A stretch of DNA of 33,848 bases from NCBI GenBank assembly GCA_000830175.1, contig JQIS01000028.1:1-33848 (forward strand), written 5' to 3'. Positions 25,733-33,848 of the stretch are shown here, piece by piece. The notes under the pieces were generated by a model. The model was not told where the DNA came from and did no database searches. It worked only from the letters and a program-made list of their open reading frames with translations. The stretch comes from Sulfurovum sp. FS08-3 (GTDB lineage Bacteria; Campylobacterota; Campylobacteria; Campylobacterales; Sulfurovaceae). A program made the position numbers and the translations under genes. Each line of letters opens with the position of its first letter. The stretch's first letter is position 1.

Positions 25733-25868
25733 TTTTCACTCCTTTTGGTTTGTAAATCATCTAACTATTATAGCGATTTAGGGTAAAGAAGCGATAATCC
25801 TAAACTCAAAAGATTGTTTAACCATCAACATTTACTCTCTATTTAACAACCCAAAGTAAAATCCCATC

Positions 25869-26699
25869 ATGGATAAAAAAGCAAAAAAAATCATTCTCAA
25901 AAGTAAAAAACAAGTCTATAGCGATAGGTTGGGCAATAATCCCTCCATGTTTCACGGCGAGGGGTATGAGTTTAGTGAGCTACGAGAGTATCTCTACGGC
26001 GATGATGTGCGAAAGATTGATTGGAAAAGCACCGCAAAGCTTGGCAAACCGTTTGTCAAAGTCTATAAAGAAGAGCGTGAACTCAATATCGTCGTAGCCT
26101 CTATGCTTAATGGTTCGACCTATTTTGGGACACACAAGCAAAAAATTGAGATTATTGCCCAGCTAGTAGGACTCTTGGGCTTTTTGGCAATCAAAAACTC
26201 CGATCGCTTTACCCACGCTATCTTTGCCGATAAGCTCTACGAATTGACAAAGTCTTCCAAAAAGTTTTTTAGCGTACATCAGGCGGTTGAGAGCGTTGTG
26301 GAGTTCCAACCCCTTGGTAAAGAGGGCGATTTTGCAGGTATGGTGGATACACTCTATAGGAGAATCGCTAAAAAATCCTTACTTTTTCTTGTGAGTGATT
26401 TTGTAGGCGAGATAGATTTGAGGATACTTGCCAAAAAGCACGATGTGGTAGCTTTGATAGTGCGAGACCGCTTTGAAGAGAATCCACAAGAGTTGGGTTT
26501 GCTCAATATGATCGATATGGAGTCCCAAAAGAGCTTTGAGGGGATGATTGACCTTGCCGCCATCAAACGCTACAAAAAAGCCCTACACGACAACGATGAA
26601 AAGCTCTATGCCCATTTCAAAAAACACTCCATCCGCTTTGTCAAAATCTATACCGATGATGCCGTAGCGATGAGATTAGCCAGACTGTTTAGGAGATAA
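25869..26699 (+). CDS. DUF58 domain protein, 276 aa
   Basis: The signature region is clear: GEGYEFSELREYLYGDDVRKIDWKSTA, the DUF58 core, followed by a vWA-like Rossmann fold without an obvious MIDAS. Family members usually sit in MoxR-DUF58-(DUF4381)-BatA/BatB operons linked to cell envelope stress and assembly. Here only the DUF4381-like gene follows, 1 base after the stop. The MoxR ATPase gene that normally precedes it is absent. No ribosome site is obvious before ATG 25869 (AAAATCCCATC). Confidence 0.88.
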   Translation: MDKKAKKIILKSKKQVYSDRLGNNPSMFHGEGYEFSELREYLYGDDVRKIDWKSTAKLGKPFVKVYKEERELNIVVASMLNGSTYFGTHKQKIEIIAQLVGLLGFLAIKNSDRFTHAIFADKLYELTKSSKKFFSVHQAVESVVEFQPLGKEGDFAGMVDTLYRRIAKKSLLFLVSDFVGEIDLRILAKKHDVVALIVRDRFEENPQELGLLNMIDMESQKSFEGMIDLAAIKRYKKALHDNDEKLYAHFKKHSIRFVKIYTDDAVAMRLARLFRR

Positions 26700-26700
26700 A

Positions 26701-27093
26701 ATGGAAGAACTTAAAACGTTGCGAGATATTAAACCCCTCGTCGATATTCCTGATAGCTCTATCTATATCTATTGGGCTTTGATAGGAGTAGGCGTTGTTT
26801 TGGGATTGCTTTTGCTCTCTTTTGTGCTACGCAAACTCCTTTCTTTACGAAAAGAGAACAAACGAAAAATCTATATCCAAAAGCTTCACGCCATTGACTT
26901 CAAAGAGGCGAAACAATCCGCCTATGAGGCTACCCACTACGGACGCTTAGTAGCCCAAAGCGATAGAGAAAAAGAGATATACTCCCAACTCCTCCCCTAT
27001 TTGGAGCGTTACAAATACCGCAAAATTGTCGAAAAGGTCGATAGCGATACCCAAAAGCAGTTTCGTCTTTTTTTGCAAGTTATTGAACCCTAA
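26701..27093 (+). CDS. DUF4381-like single-span membrane protein, 130 aa
   Basis: One membrane helix at about 23-45 (YWALIGVGVVLGLLLLSFVL), preceded by a short LRDIKPLVDIP segment, the usual N-terminal motif of DUF4381 proteins, and followed by a basic, helical cytoplasmic domain with YLERYKYRK. The ribosome site AGGAG overlaps the end of the DUF58 gene, so the two are coupled. The vWA (BatA) gene expected next is missing; an unrelated Uma2-type gene follows. Confidence 0.75.
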   Translation: MEELKTLRDIKPLVDIPDSSIYIYWALIGVGVVLGLLLLSFVLRKLLSLRKENKRKIYIQKLHAIDFKEAKQSAYEATHYGRLVAQSDREKEIYSQLLPYLERYKYRKIVEKVDSDTQKQFRLFLQVIEP

Positions 27094-27104
27094 TCTTTTC
27101 TATT

Positions 27105-27115
27105 TGTGCTATAAT
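27105..27115 (+). promoter_or_regulatory. extended -10 promoter of the Uma2-type gene
   Basis: TGTGCTATAAT gives a consensus TATAAT with an upstream TG, 32 bases before ATG 27147. Confidence 0.55.
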
Positions 27116-27146
27116 AACTAACCTGACGCAGACAAAGGAGTTGGTC

Positions 27147-27701
27147 ATGCAAGAAGCAATACAATACGACAATTTTCCCTACTACACGATTGAAGATTAT
27201 GTGCAGTGGGAGGATAGATGGGAGCTAATAGGAGGAGTTGCTTACGCTATGGCACCCGCTCCCTATCCACGCCATCAAAACGTTGTGGTTAATATTGTCT
27301 ATGAACTCAAAAAAAATTTAGATTGCGGCACAAAAAATTGCAAGGTGTTTGTCTCGCCTATTGATTGGCGTATCAACTCCAACACCGTTGTACAGCCCGA
27401 TGTAGCCATCTTTTGCGAAGCGGGAGATTTGCAATATTTTACCCTTGCACCGCCCCTTATCGTCGAGGTACTTTCACGCTCAACCGCTCTCAAAGATGTC
27501 ACAACCAAATACCAACTCTACGAAGCCCAAGGGGTAGAGTACTACATCATTATCGAACCCAACACCCAAATAGCCGATATTTTTAGATTGGTCGAGGGGC
27601 GATACACACTCCAAAAAAAGGCTACCAAAGAAGATAGCTACACCTTTGAGATGTTTCAATGCAAAGCAGCGGTTGATTTTGGTTTGGTTTTTGAAGATTG
27701 A
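27147..27701 (+). CDS. Uma2-family (DUF820) PD-(D/E)XK nuclease-like protein, 184 aa
   Basis: Restriction-endonuclease-fold protein of unknown biological role. Core motifs are an N-terminal YTIEDYVQWEDRWELIGG, QPDVAIF carrying the active-site Asp, LIVEVLSRST carrying the Glu, and the helix KYQLYEAQGVEYYIIIEP. The third catalytic position, normally E-x-[KQ/VLS], reads EVLS, as in most members. ATG 27147 was chosen over TTG 27141 because AAAGGAG (27134-27140) is spaced 6 bases from it. The stop lies 1 base from the convergent VanZ-like gene. Confidence 0.88.
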   Translation: MQEAIQYDNFPYYTIEDYVQWEDRWELIGGVAYAMAPAPYPRHQNVVVNIVYELKKNLDCGTKNCKVFVSPIDWRINSNTVVQPDVAIFCEAGDLQYFTLAPPLIVEVLSRSTALKDVTTKYQLYEAQGVEYYIIIEPNTQIADIFRLVEGRYTLQKKATKEDSYTFEMFQCKAAVDFGLVFED

Positions 27702-27702
27702 C

Positions 27703-28059
27703 CTAGACTCGTATCAACGAAAAAAGCACCACGCCTACAATATCCGCCAACAAATCGCCCCAATCAAGCGTTCGGTTGGGGTTAAAGGCTTGACTGAGTT
27801 CTTCCAATCCTGCAAAAGCCAATACAATCATAGCCCCTATTTGCATATCCAAACGCCACACTTTGAGGGAGCGAAAGTTGAGCGAATAGTTTAGCAACAT
27901 CGCCATGACCCCAAAAAGCACTCCGTGGGCGATTTTGTCTGAATAGGGAATATGTTTGAGAAAAACAAAAAACTCACTACGAGGTGCGGTGTTTGCCATA
28001 TAGATGATAAAAACAATAATAGCAAAAAAAGTAAGGCTTAAGAGATGGCGATGATTCAT
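27703..28059 (-). CDS. VanZ-like small membrane protein, 118 aa
   Basis: Four predicted membrane helices and the VanZ-family features: DKIAHGVLFGVMA (helix 2 start), LEELSQAFNPNRTLDWGDLLAD in the loop and final helix, with E, Q, R and D in conserved places. The function of VanZ-like proteins outside glycopeptide resistance is unknown. The ATG overlaps the uppP stop (ATGA), so it is cotranslated with uppP, hinting at a shared envelope role. Confidence 0.85.
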   Translation of the reverse strand: MNHRHLLSLTFFAIIVFIIYMANTAPRSEFFVFLKHIPYSDKIAHGVLFGVMAMLLNYSLNFRSLKVWRLDMQIGAMIVLAFAGLEELSQAFNPNRTLDWGDLLADIVGVVLFSLIRV

Positions 28060-28823
28060 AGATAAAAAGCCAACAACACTATCCCAAAAAGGATACGATA
28101 AATCCCAAACGCCACGAAGCTAAATCGTGCCAAAAACGCCAAAAAGAGCTTAATCGTAATATATGCCACCACAAAAGCCACGACAAAACCTACTACAAAA
28201 GGGGTATAATCAATCCCTATAAAATCTTGATAGTGTTTGAGCAAATCGTACCCACTCACTGCTCCCATGACGGGAATAGCAAGGAGAAACGAAAACTCCG
28301 CTGAACTTTTGCGATCCATTTTGAGTAGCATCCCGCCTATAATCGTAGCCCCCGCTCTGCTAGTGCCTGGAATGAAAGAGAAGAGCTGTGCTATCCCAAT
28401 CCAAAGAGCTTGTTTGTAGCTAAGTTCATCCACATTGGTAATATGTGCTTTCTCTTCTTTGTAAAAATACTCCACAATCAAAAATATCACCCCTCCCACA
28501 ATAAACATCCACGCCACAATTTCGATAGAAAAGAGTGCCTTAATGGGGTCTTTGAAGAGATAACCGATGATGGCTAAGGGCAAAAAAGCTACCATTATCT
28601 TTTGCCACAATAGGATTTGGGAGGGTTTGAGCTTGTCACGGTAGAGTATCATGACGGCAAGTATGGCAGCAAGTTGGATAATCACCTCATAGGCTTTGAT
28701 AAGTTTGCTTTGTTCTATCCCCAAAAAATCACTCGCCACAATCATGTGTCCCGTCGAAGAGATAGGTAAAAACTCCGTAAACCCCTCTATCGTACCAATT
28801 ATAATCGCATCAAAAATATCCAT
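28056..28823 (-). CDS. uppP: undecaprenyl-diphosphatase UppP (BacA), 255 aa
   Basis: Inner-membrane enzyme that converts undecaprenyl pyrophosphate to the monophosphate, recycling the lipid carrier for peptidoglycan. Motifs are present: EGFTEFLPISSTGHM near the N-terminus with catalytic Glu, Ser and His, and PGTSRAGATI in the second half with the key Arg. About eight membrane helices. Length is normal. The gene overlaps the downstream VanZ-like gene by 4 bases. Confidence 0.96.
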   Translation of the reverse strand: MDIFDAIIIGTIEGFTEFLPISSTGHMIVASDFLGIEQSKLIKAYEVIIQLAAILAVMILYRDKLKPSQILLWQKIMVAFLPLAIIGYLFKDPIKALFSIEIVAWMFIVGGVIFLIVEYFYKEEKAHITNVDELSYKQALWIGIAQLFSFIPGTSRAGATIIGGMLLKMDRKSSAEFSFLLAIPVMGAVSGYDLLKHYQDFIGIDYTPFVVGFVVAFVVAYITIKLFLAFLARFSFVAFGIYRILFGIVLLAFYL

Positions 28824-28907
28824 ATCAACCCTTAAAAATTTTTGATGCCATTATAGCTAATTTTGATAGAGGTATAAGATGAGAAATCTTGTTAACGCAA
28901 AGAAATA

Positions 28908-29447
28908 TTATAGTCCTCTCAAATGCCCTTGCTTATCCATATGTTCCATATATTCTCGCTTGTATTCAATAATATCTTTGATAATATCCAATTTCTCTGG
29001 AGCATTCTCCATTCTAGGAAATCGAACCATTGGAAAATCACTGTTTTTGGTTTGGAAGATTAAATGCCCTTGTTTTTTGCTACCAAAGAGCAGTTCGAGT
29101 TTGATATTGCTAATCTCATAATATTCAATGCAATGAACATAGGTGGTAAAAAATCGAATATGTTTAATCTTGATACGTTTACTAGTGATTTCAAATTGAT
29201 TACTATAAAGTCCTAATAGTGCCACCGATACAACTATTATTACAACAATAATAAGTAAAAATGAGAGCTTGTAATATCGCAAAGTGGCTACATAAATTGC
29301 CAAAATCAATACCATTGTCGCCACAGCATAGTGCATTGCCTTGGTGGCATGACGGTATCGACCGCTCCATATAGGGCGTTCTTTACCATAATAACTCAAC
29401 AATTCCTTTTGAACGGATGGTTCCAAATCAATTGTAAAATGTGACAT
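28908..29447 (-). CDS. bacterial PH-domain (bPH2-like) membrane protein, 179 aa
   Basis: Two membrane helices at about 42-83 (one hydrophobic hairpin) are followed by a cytoplasmic bacterial PH-like domain: FEITSKRIKIKHIRFFTTYVHCIEYYEISNIKLE, a usual pattern of YdbS/YdbT-type proteins. ATG 29447 is chosen because AAGGAGGAG sits just before it; an earlier ATG at 29468 lacks such a site. Function unknown; it is divergent from the HTH-like gene at 29674. Confidence 0.8.
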   Translation of the reverse strand: MSHFTIDLEPSVQKELLSYYGKERPIWSGRYRHATKAMHYAVATMVLILAIYVATLRYYKLSFLLIIVVIIVVSVALLGLYSNQFEITSKRIKIKHIRFFTTYVHCIEYYEISNIKLELLFGSKKQGHLIFQTKNSDFPMVRFPRMENAPEKLDIIKDIIEYKREYMEHMDKQGHLRGL

Positions 29448-29610
29448 CTTCTCCTCCTTGCTTCTCATTTAAACTTCATCATCATTGCCAATCATCTCTA
29501 AGCCCTATTCGTGTGTTGTGTAATTGTACACCCAAATGAAAAGTATTATAAGTTTTTGTTATTACAAAGAGAGGCGAAGTTGTTACAGTTGCAAGAGTGT
29601 TGGGAATAGA

Positions 29611-29634
29611 GTTTGTAAGAAAGCTCTTACAAAC
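29611..29634. promoter_or_regulatory. perfect 10-bp inverted repeat, operator candidate
   Basis: GTTTGTAAGA and TCTTACAAAC with a 4-base AAGC centre lie 40 bases upstream of the start of the HTH-like gene (29674) in a divergent gap. It could be an operator for that protein or an RNA hairpin in its leader. Confidence 0.4.
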
Positions 29635-29673
29635 AGATTTTGGAGTACAATACAAATCAAAAAAGAGTCCTAA

Positions 29674-31296
29674 ATGAATGACAACAAGGTGTTTTGTGAT
29701 TCTCAAAAACTATCTACTATTATGGATATTTTAAATCTCCAACCCAAAGATATAGCCCAAAAGTTTGGCGTACGAGTGGGAGATATTTACCATCTACGAA
29801 GTGAAAAATCCAAACGACTCAAACCGCTTCATATCTATGCCCTTATGGCAGCCTACCAACTCCCCGCCAAACTTTTTAGTGATGAAGTGCAAAGCCAACA
29901 GGAGATAGAAGAGATTATCAAAGAGCGTGATAGATATAAAACGCAACCCAAACCTCAAGAGCCAACGCAATGGAGCAAAAATATTGAAAAGATTGCAGGA
30001 GATTGGTTTGTGTATGAAAATGCTTACAACAAAAGCGACTTTACGATATGGGAATACAAAATGACCATTACACTCAATGGCACCGTTTGTTTTTACCATT
30101 TGCACTCAAATGTTTATCTTTTTGAAGGGAATTTGGTGGAGAAAAATGGAAAGTTTGTAATTACACTAGATAAAAAACAATCGGAAAATAGAGCCTATAT
30201 GCAACTAAGCATAGACACTATCAACGATAGATTTCCAGCACTTTTTGTTGGTAGAACCTTTCCGCTGGGATTGGATATTGCCGAGGTGGTGATATTTTCA
30301 AAAGAGCCGCTCACAGGCTACGAGCAACACATTGAGACTATTGTGAGTCGAAATCTTGTCATTGATAAAAACATTATTGATAGCGTCTATTGGCTAGGGC
30401 AAACCAACCACTCCTCCATGCAATACTACGCCTACAACTACACCAGTGGGGATTTTGGGCGTCAAAAGAGCTATTGGGAACGCACGGTAACTATCCATCA
30501 CCGTACCATCGAGTGCCATTTTGAGGATACCATAAGTTTTTATGGAAATCAAATCTCTAACAATGAGGAGGATTTGGTTTATCATTTGATAGAAAAAAAT
30601 ACTCAACAAAACTGCTACCTAATCCTTCGCACCAAAGAACTAAGCACTAAAGCAATCTTTGTGGGCATTTTGGTCAATTATCGCCTCATTGATAATAACG
30701 ATAGAGTAGTCAAAACCATCCTCTTTTCCAAAAACAAGCTTGATGAAAGCCAAATAGAGTATCTCTTGGGAAGCTACAAACAATCCGTGATTCATATCGA
30801 ACAAAGTCACCTCAATCGTAAAATTTTTCAAATCCAAAACACTGTTTTGGAGACTATGCAAAGAGATTATTATGTATATAGTTGGGGAAGCGAACTAACT
30901 CCAAATGGGCAAGAGAGACACCTATGGGAGAAGGTATTGCGTATTCAAAATGACCAAATTGAGTGCTTTGTACAAGAGAAATTGACCCACAGAGGCATCC
31001 TTATTTCGCTTAGCGATGAGGAGTCTCTTATTTATCTTGTCGATAATCTTATCAAAGAGAGTTGGATGATTTTTATACGCAATGCCAATTTGGAACAGGA
31101 GTTTTTTGTAGCTCCCTACATTGATAAATTTTACAAAAAATCTCATGGCAAAATGGTAGGCTATCATCTCTTTTCCAAAACAAAGCTCTCTATCCAAAAC
31201 GCCAAAACAATCCTGGGCAAACCCACCAAAAGCCAACTCCTCACCCCTAACGACGAGTTCTACAAAAAAGCTATTGAGATACTCAATAGTTATTAG
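29674..31296 (+). CDS. HTH-like N-terminus plus three repeats of an unknown domain, 540 aa
   Basis: Unrecognised family. Residues about 13-65 (LSTIMDILNLQPKDIAQKFG...KPLHIYALMAAYQLP) look like a Cro/CI-type helix-turn-helix. After a charged linker come three related ~115-residue beta-rich units at about 105-215, 240-365 and 395-525. Each begins with an aromatic-rich strand and a Trp-Glu (IWEYKMTI, YWERTVTI, LWEKVLRI), then a Y or C-F pair, a segment such as LIYLVDN or LVYHLIE, and ends with F-[SF]-SK-x-x-[LS] (IFSKEPL, LFSKNKL, LFSKTKL). The triplication suggests a ligand-binding sensor fused to a DNA-binding head. AAAAGAG supplies a ribosome site. Confidence 0.75.
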   Translation: MNDNKVFCDSQKLSTIMDILNLQPKDIAQKFGVRVGDIYHLRSEKSKRLKPLHIYALMAAYQLPAKLFSDEVQSQQEIEEIIKERDRYKTQPKPQEPTQWSKNIEKIAGDWFVYENAYNKSDFTIWEYKMTITLNGTVCFYHLHSNVYLFEGNLVEKNGKFVITLDKKQSENRAYMQLSIDTINDRFPALFVGRTFPLGLDIAEVVIFSKEPLTGYEQHIETIVSRNLVIDKNIIDSVYWLGQTNHSSMQYYAYNYTSGDFGRQKSYWERTVTIHHRTIECHFEDTISFYGNQISNNEEDLVYHLIEKNTQQNCYLILRTKELSTKAIFVGILVNYRLIDNNDRVVKTILFSKNKLDESQIEYLLGSYKQSVIHIEQSHLNRKIFQIQNTVLETMQRDYYVYSWGSELTPNGQERHLWEKVLRIQNDQIECFVQEKLTHRGILISLSDEESLIYLVDNLIKESWMIFIRNANLEQEFFVAPYIDKFYKKSHGKMVGYHLFSKTKLSIQNAKTILGKPTKSQLLTPNDEFYKKAIEILNSY

Positions 31297-31299
31297 GTC

Positions 31300-31989
31300 T
31301 TAAATATCCCCCCTAAGGCGACTCCATAAGAGTCCTATGTACTCATGCCATGCGATTTGGGATTTGTGGGCATCACTAGCATTTATAAAATCCAACCATA
31401 CCGTTTTGCGTTGCAAAAATCCCGAGGGTATGGCGATGGGGTGGAGTCCTTGTTTGCCAAAGAGTCTCATAGCCCTAGGCATATGAGAAGCCGATGTGAT
31501 GAGATAAAAAGGGGTTTTGCCTACAAGTTTTTGCATTGCTTGTGCCTCCTCTTGGGTATCTTTGGGTTTGGTGTGTGCGATAATGTGCGCTTTTGGGATG
31601 CCCAATTGGATGAGTTTGTCTCTATTGATAAGTGCTTCGGGCAGCTCCTCTTTGCCCTCGTAGCCCGAAGTGACGATGATAAGGTTGGGGTTTTGGTGAT
31701 AGAGCTTAAGCCCCCCATAGGCTCTCAAATCAAAATCACCGCCCAAAAGCAAAGCATACTTGATGCTATTGTTGATCTCTTGGGGAGGTTGGTATTGGGA
31801 TTCGAGGCCATCTAGGAGTCCATTTGCTACAGGATTGTAACTAAAAAAGAGAATACCCACAAACGAAAGGGTCAAAAATATCTTAGCTTTTGGGATGCTA
31901 TTGCGATACAAAAACCACAATCCCAATAGCCCCACAGCCACAAAAAAGGGTAGAGGCATTAGAAGAGCTGCCAATAGTTTTTTCAACAT
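31300..31989 (-). CDS. YdcF/ElyC (DUF218)-family protein, about 229 aa
   Basis: Two N-terminal membrane helices (about 1-45) precede a DUF218 domain: YALLLGGDFDLR, IIVTSGYEGK, DTQEEAQAMQKLVG, and YLITSASHMPRAMRLF, the last being the diagnostic S-x-x-H-x-x-R-A motif. In the family, ElyC and SanA act in envelope integrity; the reaction is not settled. Start is ambiguous among ATGs at 31989, 31998, 32001 and 32028. The shortest is used because the membrane helix begins there. It is convergent with the HTH-like gene (3-base gap) and divergent from trpS. Confidence 0.85.
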   Translation of the reverse strand: MLKKLLAALLMPLPFFVAVGLLGLWFLYRNSIPKAKIFLTLSFVGILFFSYNPVANGLLDGLESQYQPPQEINNSIKYALLLGGDFDLRAYGGLKLYHQNPNLIIVTSGYEGKEELPEALINRDKLIQLGIPKAHIIAHTKPKDTQEEAQAMQKLVGKTPFYLITSASHMPRAMRLFGKQGLHPIAIPSGFLQRKTVWLDFINASDAHKSQIAWHEYIGLLWSRLRGDI

Positions 31990-32070
31990 AAATCCCATCA
32001 TTTCCCACTTTTTAGCGTAATTTAACAAACACTATTATATCATCTTGACACTATTTATCAAAGGACTACC

Positions 32071-33033
32071 ATGCGTGTACTCACAGGAATACAACCCTCG
32101 GGCAAACTCCATATCGGAAACTACTTTGGAGCGATGAAGCCCATGATTGAACGACAAGAGAAAGAAGAGCTTTTTACCTTTATCGCCTCCTATCATGCCC
32201 TTACATCCTCCAAAGACTCCAAACTCCTCGCCCACTATACGCATGAGGCTGCTATTGATTATCTATCACTGGGCATTGACCCCACCAAAACCACCTTTTG
32301 GATACAAAGCGATGTCAAAGAGGTACTTGAACTCTACTGGATACTCTCCAAATTTACCCCTCTAGGACTCCTTGAAAGAGCACACAGCTACAAAGACAAA
32401 GTCGCCAAAGGTATTGCCCCCAATCATGCGCTTTTCTCCTATCCTATATTGATGGCGGCGGATATTTTACTCTTTGATACCCAGCTTGTCCCTGTCGGCA
32501 AAGATCAAGTCCAACACCTCGAAATGACGCGCGATATTGCCATACGCTTCAATAATGAATACGGTGAGATTTTTACCCTCCCCAAACATCATGTGGATGA
32601 AGAGGTAGCCACCATACCAGGCATTGATGGCGAAAAGATGAGCAAAAGCTACGACAATACCATTGAGATATTTATGGATGAAAAATCTCTTCAAAAACGT
32701 TGCAACAAAGTCGTTACCGACTCAACGCCCATGGGTGAACCTTTGCTTTATGAACATTGCAATGTCTTTGCGTTGGCTTCACTTTTTTTAAATACCCAAG
32801 AGCAAGAGGAGCTACGAGAGCGTTATCTTTCAGGCAAAGAGGGCTTTGGATACTTCAAAAAATATCTCAAAGAGCTTATTTGGGATGCCTTTGCCACTGC
32901 ACGAAACCAACGAGAACACTACCTCAAACACCCCAATGAAGTAAGGGATATACTCAGTATGGGCGCTGCCAAAGCTCGAACGATTGCCAAAATCAAAATG
33001 GAGCAGGTACGCCAAGCCGTTGGGATTATCTAA
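32071..33033 (+). CDS. trpS: tryptophanyl-tRNA synthetase, 320 aa
   Basis: Class Ic aminoacyl-tRNA synthetase that charges tRNA-Trp. The HIGH-like motif PSGKLHIGNYFGA (about 8-20), the KMSKSYDN signature (about 189-196), and GKDQVQHLEMTRDIA in the Rossmann core are all present. Normal length, complete. AAAGGA lies 6 bases before ATG 32071. Confidence 0.97.
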   Translation: MRVLTGIQPSGKLHIGNYFGAMKPMIERQEKEELFTFIASYHALTSSKDSKLLAHYTHEAAIDYLSLGIDPTKTTFWIQSDVKEVLELYWILSKFTPLGLLERAHSYKDKVAKGIAPNHALFSYPILMAADILLFDTQLVPVGKDQVQHLEMTRDIAIRFNNEYGEIFTLPKHHVDEEVATIPGIDGEKMSKSYDNTIEIFMDEKSLQKRCNKVVTDSTPMGEPLLYEHCNVFALASLFLNTQEQEELRERYLSGKEGFGYFKKYLKELIWDAFATARNQREHYLKHPNEVRDILSMGAAKARTIAKIKMEQVRQAVGII

Positions 33034-33214
33034 TCCCTCCCTATCGCCCCAAGCACCTCCCCCTTTTTTTACCTCTCTACTATTCAATAATATTAACTTG
33101 TGTCATTTCTCATTTTTGATATAAAATAATATTAATATTTTTTAGTATTTAAAGTGAAATTAAAGTAACTTATCATATTATTACATATAACAAGTGATTA
33201 GTGAAGTGAGTTAT

Positions 33215-33236
33215 TTTCATATTGTAAGATATGAAA
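33215..33236. other. hairpin TTTCATAT / ATATGAAA
   Basis: A perfect 8-bp stem with a 6-base loop in the AT-rich, gene-free stretch 33034-33515. No T-run; role unknown. Confidence 0.35.
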
Positions 33237-33314
33237 TGAAGAGAAATGATAATCTTAAACATATTAAAAAGACTTTTTGCAAAGGTTGCTTTTGAAGGTT
33301 TGTAAGGCGTAGGT

Positions 33315-33356
33315 TTGAGTTATTCACACCGTTGAATAGAGCGGTGAATAACTCAA
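33315..33356. other. strong hairpin in the gap between trpS and the outer-membrane gene
   Basis: TTGAGTTATTCAC pairs perfectly with GTGAATAACTCAA (13 bp), with a near-pairing CCG/CGG next to the loop. No T-run follows, so it is more likely a small repeat, operator or leader structure than a terminator. The rest of 33034-33515 holds no gene that could be supported. Confidence 0.5.
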
Positions 33357-33515
33357 TCAACGTTTGGATAAAAACAACTCCTAAACCCTCTTTCGTCACT
33401 CCTAACTTCTTTTGGATGCCAAAAGTGTTGGGGGTTTGGGAGGTGATTCAAAGTGCTTTTGTAAAAAGTCTTATTTGATTGCATTAAGATTTCATCAACC
33501 AACAAGGAGCGAGAG

Positions 33516-33848
33516 ATGAAAAAATTAATACTATTTTCCGTAATAGCCAGTAATTTACTCATTGGGGCTGAGGGCAAAGATGATGGTGCCAACTTAGAAT
33601 TTGGTATCAACGGCGGTATGACCTCAATCATCAATGAAGGTACAAACAAATACAACAACCCAACCCTAGGATTAACCATCCAATCCAATGACTACAAGGT
33701 TAAACCAAGAGTTGATTTTAACTACGTCAAGATTGATAGCGAAGACCCTGCTGATGGAGGCGATGAGACGGTAACCTCTATGACTCAACTAGCCATCAAC
33801 GGAGTCTATAACTTCAATGAAGATGAAAAGCTCTCTCCCTATGTACTA
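33516..33848 (+). CDS. outer-membrane beta-barrel protein (OmpA N-terminal-like), 3' end outside window
   Basis: A partial frame of 111 codons runs off the end. A short signal peptide (MKKLILFSVIASNLLIGAEG) is followed by alternating strands typical of an eight-stranded barrel: LEFGINGGMTS, PTLGLTIQS, VKPRVDFNYVKID, MTQLAINGVYNF, then EDEKLSPYVL. The last pattern is common before an AGLGY turn in OmpA-type or porin-like family proteins; an OmpA peptidoglycan-binding domain, if any, lies outside. AACAAGGAG at 33501-33509 is 6 bases upstream of ATG 33516. Confidence 0.8.
   Translation, partial: MKKLILFSVIASNLLIGAEGKDDGANLEFGINGGMTSIINEGTNKYNNPTLGLTIQSNDYKVKPRVDFNYVKIDSEDPADGGDETVTSMTQLAINGVYNFNEDEKLSPYVL

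Noticed and set aside
29520-29673. A 41-codon plus frame reading VARVLGIEFVRKLLQT before the HTH-like gene
   Set aside because: It is closed upstream by TAA, has no start or ribosome site and no recognised family; it could be a gene remnant but cannot be supported.
33353-33688. 111-aa minus-strand frame over the end of the window
   Set aside because: It overlaps the plus-strand signal peptide and beta-barrel frame, which has a good ribosome site.

Overview
The window looks like chromosomal DNA of a Campylobacterota (epsilonproteobacterial) organism, of the Sulfurimonas/Sulfuricurvum/Sulfurovum kind. This is judged from protein character only: a histidine kinase with an AHQWRQPL box, short housekeeping proteins, and FtsW, FtsI, UppP, TrpS and PepA of the expected size. 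No rRNA, tRNA or CRISPR array was seen.

Layout. 1-690: tandem 216-bp repeats that carry the C-terminal remnant of a REP-associated (Y1) transposase-like gene plus a REP-like palindrome, then a 250-bp MITE-like element with ~58-bp terminal inverted repeats. 691-6060: a 1662-aa BspA-like (DUF285) surface protein and a small lipoprotein. 6207-8808: a convergent 7TM histidine kinase / OmpR-type regulator pair. 8977-13735: a rearranged accessory zone. It holds a 5'-truncated diguanylate cyclase, an IS1182-like element inserted in the centre of one REP-like palindrome, a 5'-truncated RHS gene with its variable C-terminal toxin domain and a putative immunity gene, a group II intron 3' scrap (domain V), and more REP copies.

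13803-16230 is the most interesting module: a -24/-12 (sigma54-type) promoter candidate, a degenerate SIR2-like protein, a divergent ClpX and a 116-aa unknown protein, all translationally coupled. The SIR2-like protein lacks the usual catalytic His. The ClpX has RKS where the tag-binding RKH loop is expected. The arrangement suggests a dedicated, regulated ClpX pathway. A link to nitrogen fixation, by analogy with ClpX2 of Azotobacter, is a hypothesis; no nif gene is in view.

16429-33848 is mostly core genome: an RsuA/RluB-type pseudouridine synthase, PepA, a decayed Rpn-type gene, divergent ftsW/ftsI, a GYF-AIM24 protein, a beta-helix lipoprotein, a DUF58/DUF4381 pair without MoxR, a Uma2 nuclease-like protein, a VanZ-like/UppP pair, a bacterial PH-domain protein, an HTH-like protein with a triplicated unknown domain, a YdcF/ElyC-like protein, TrpS, and the start of an outer-membrane beta-barrel protein that runs off the window.
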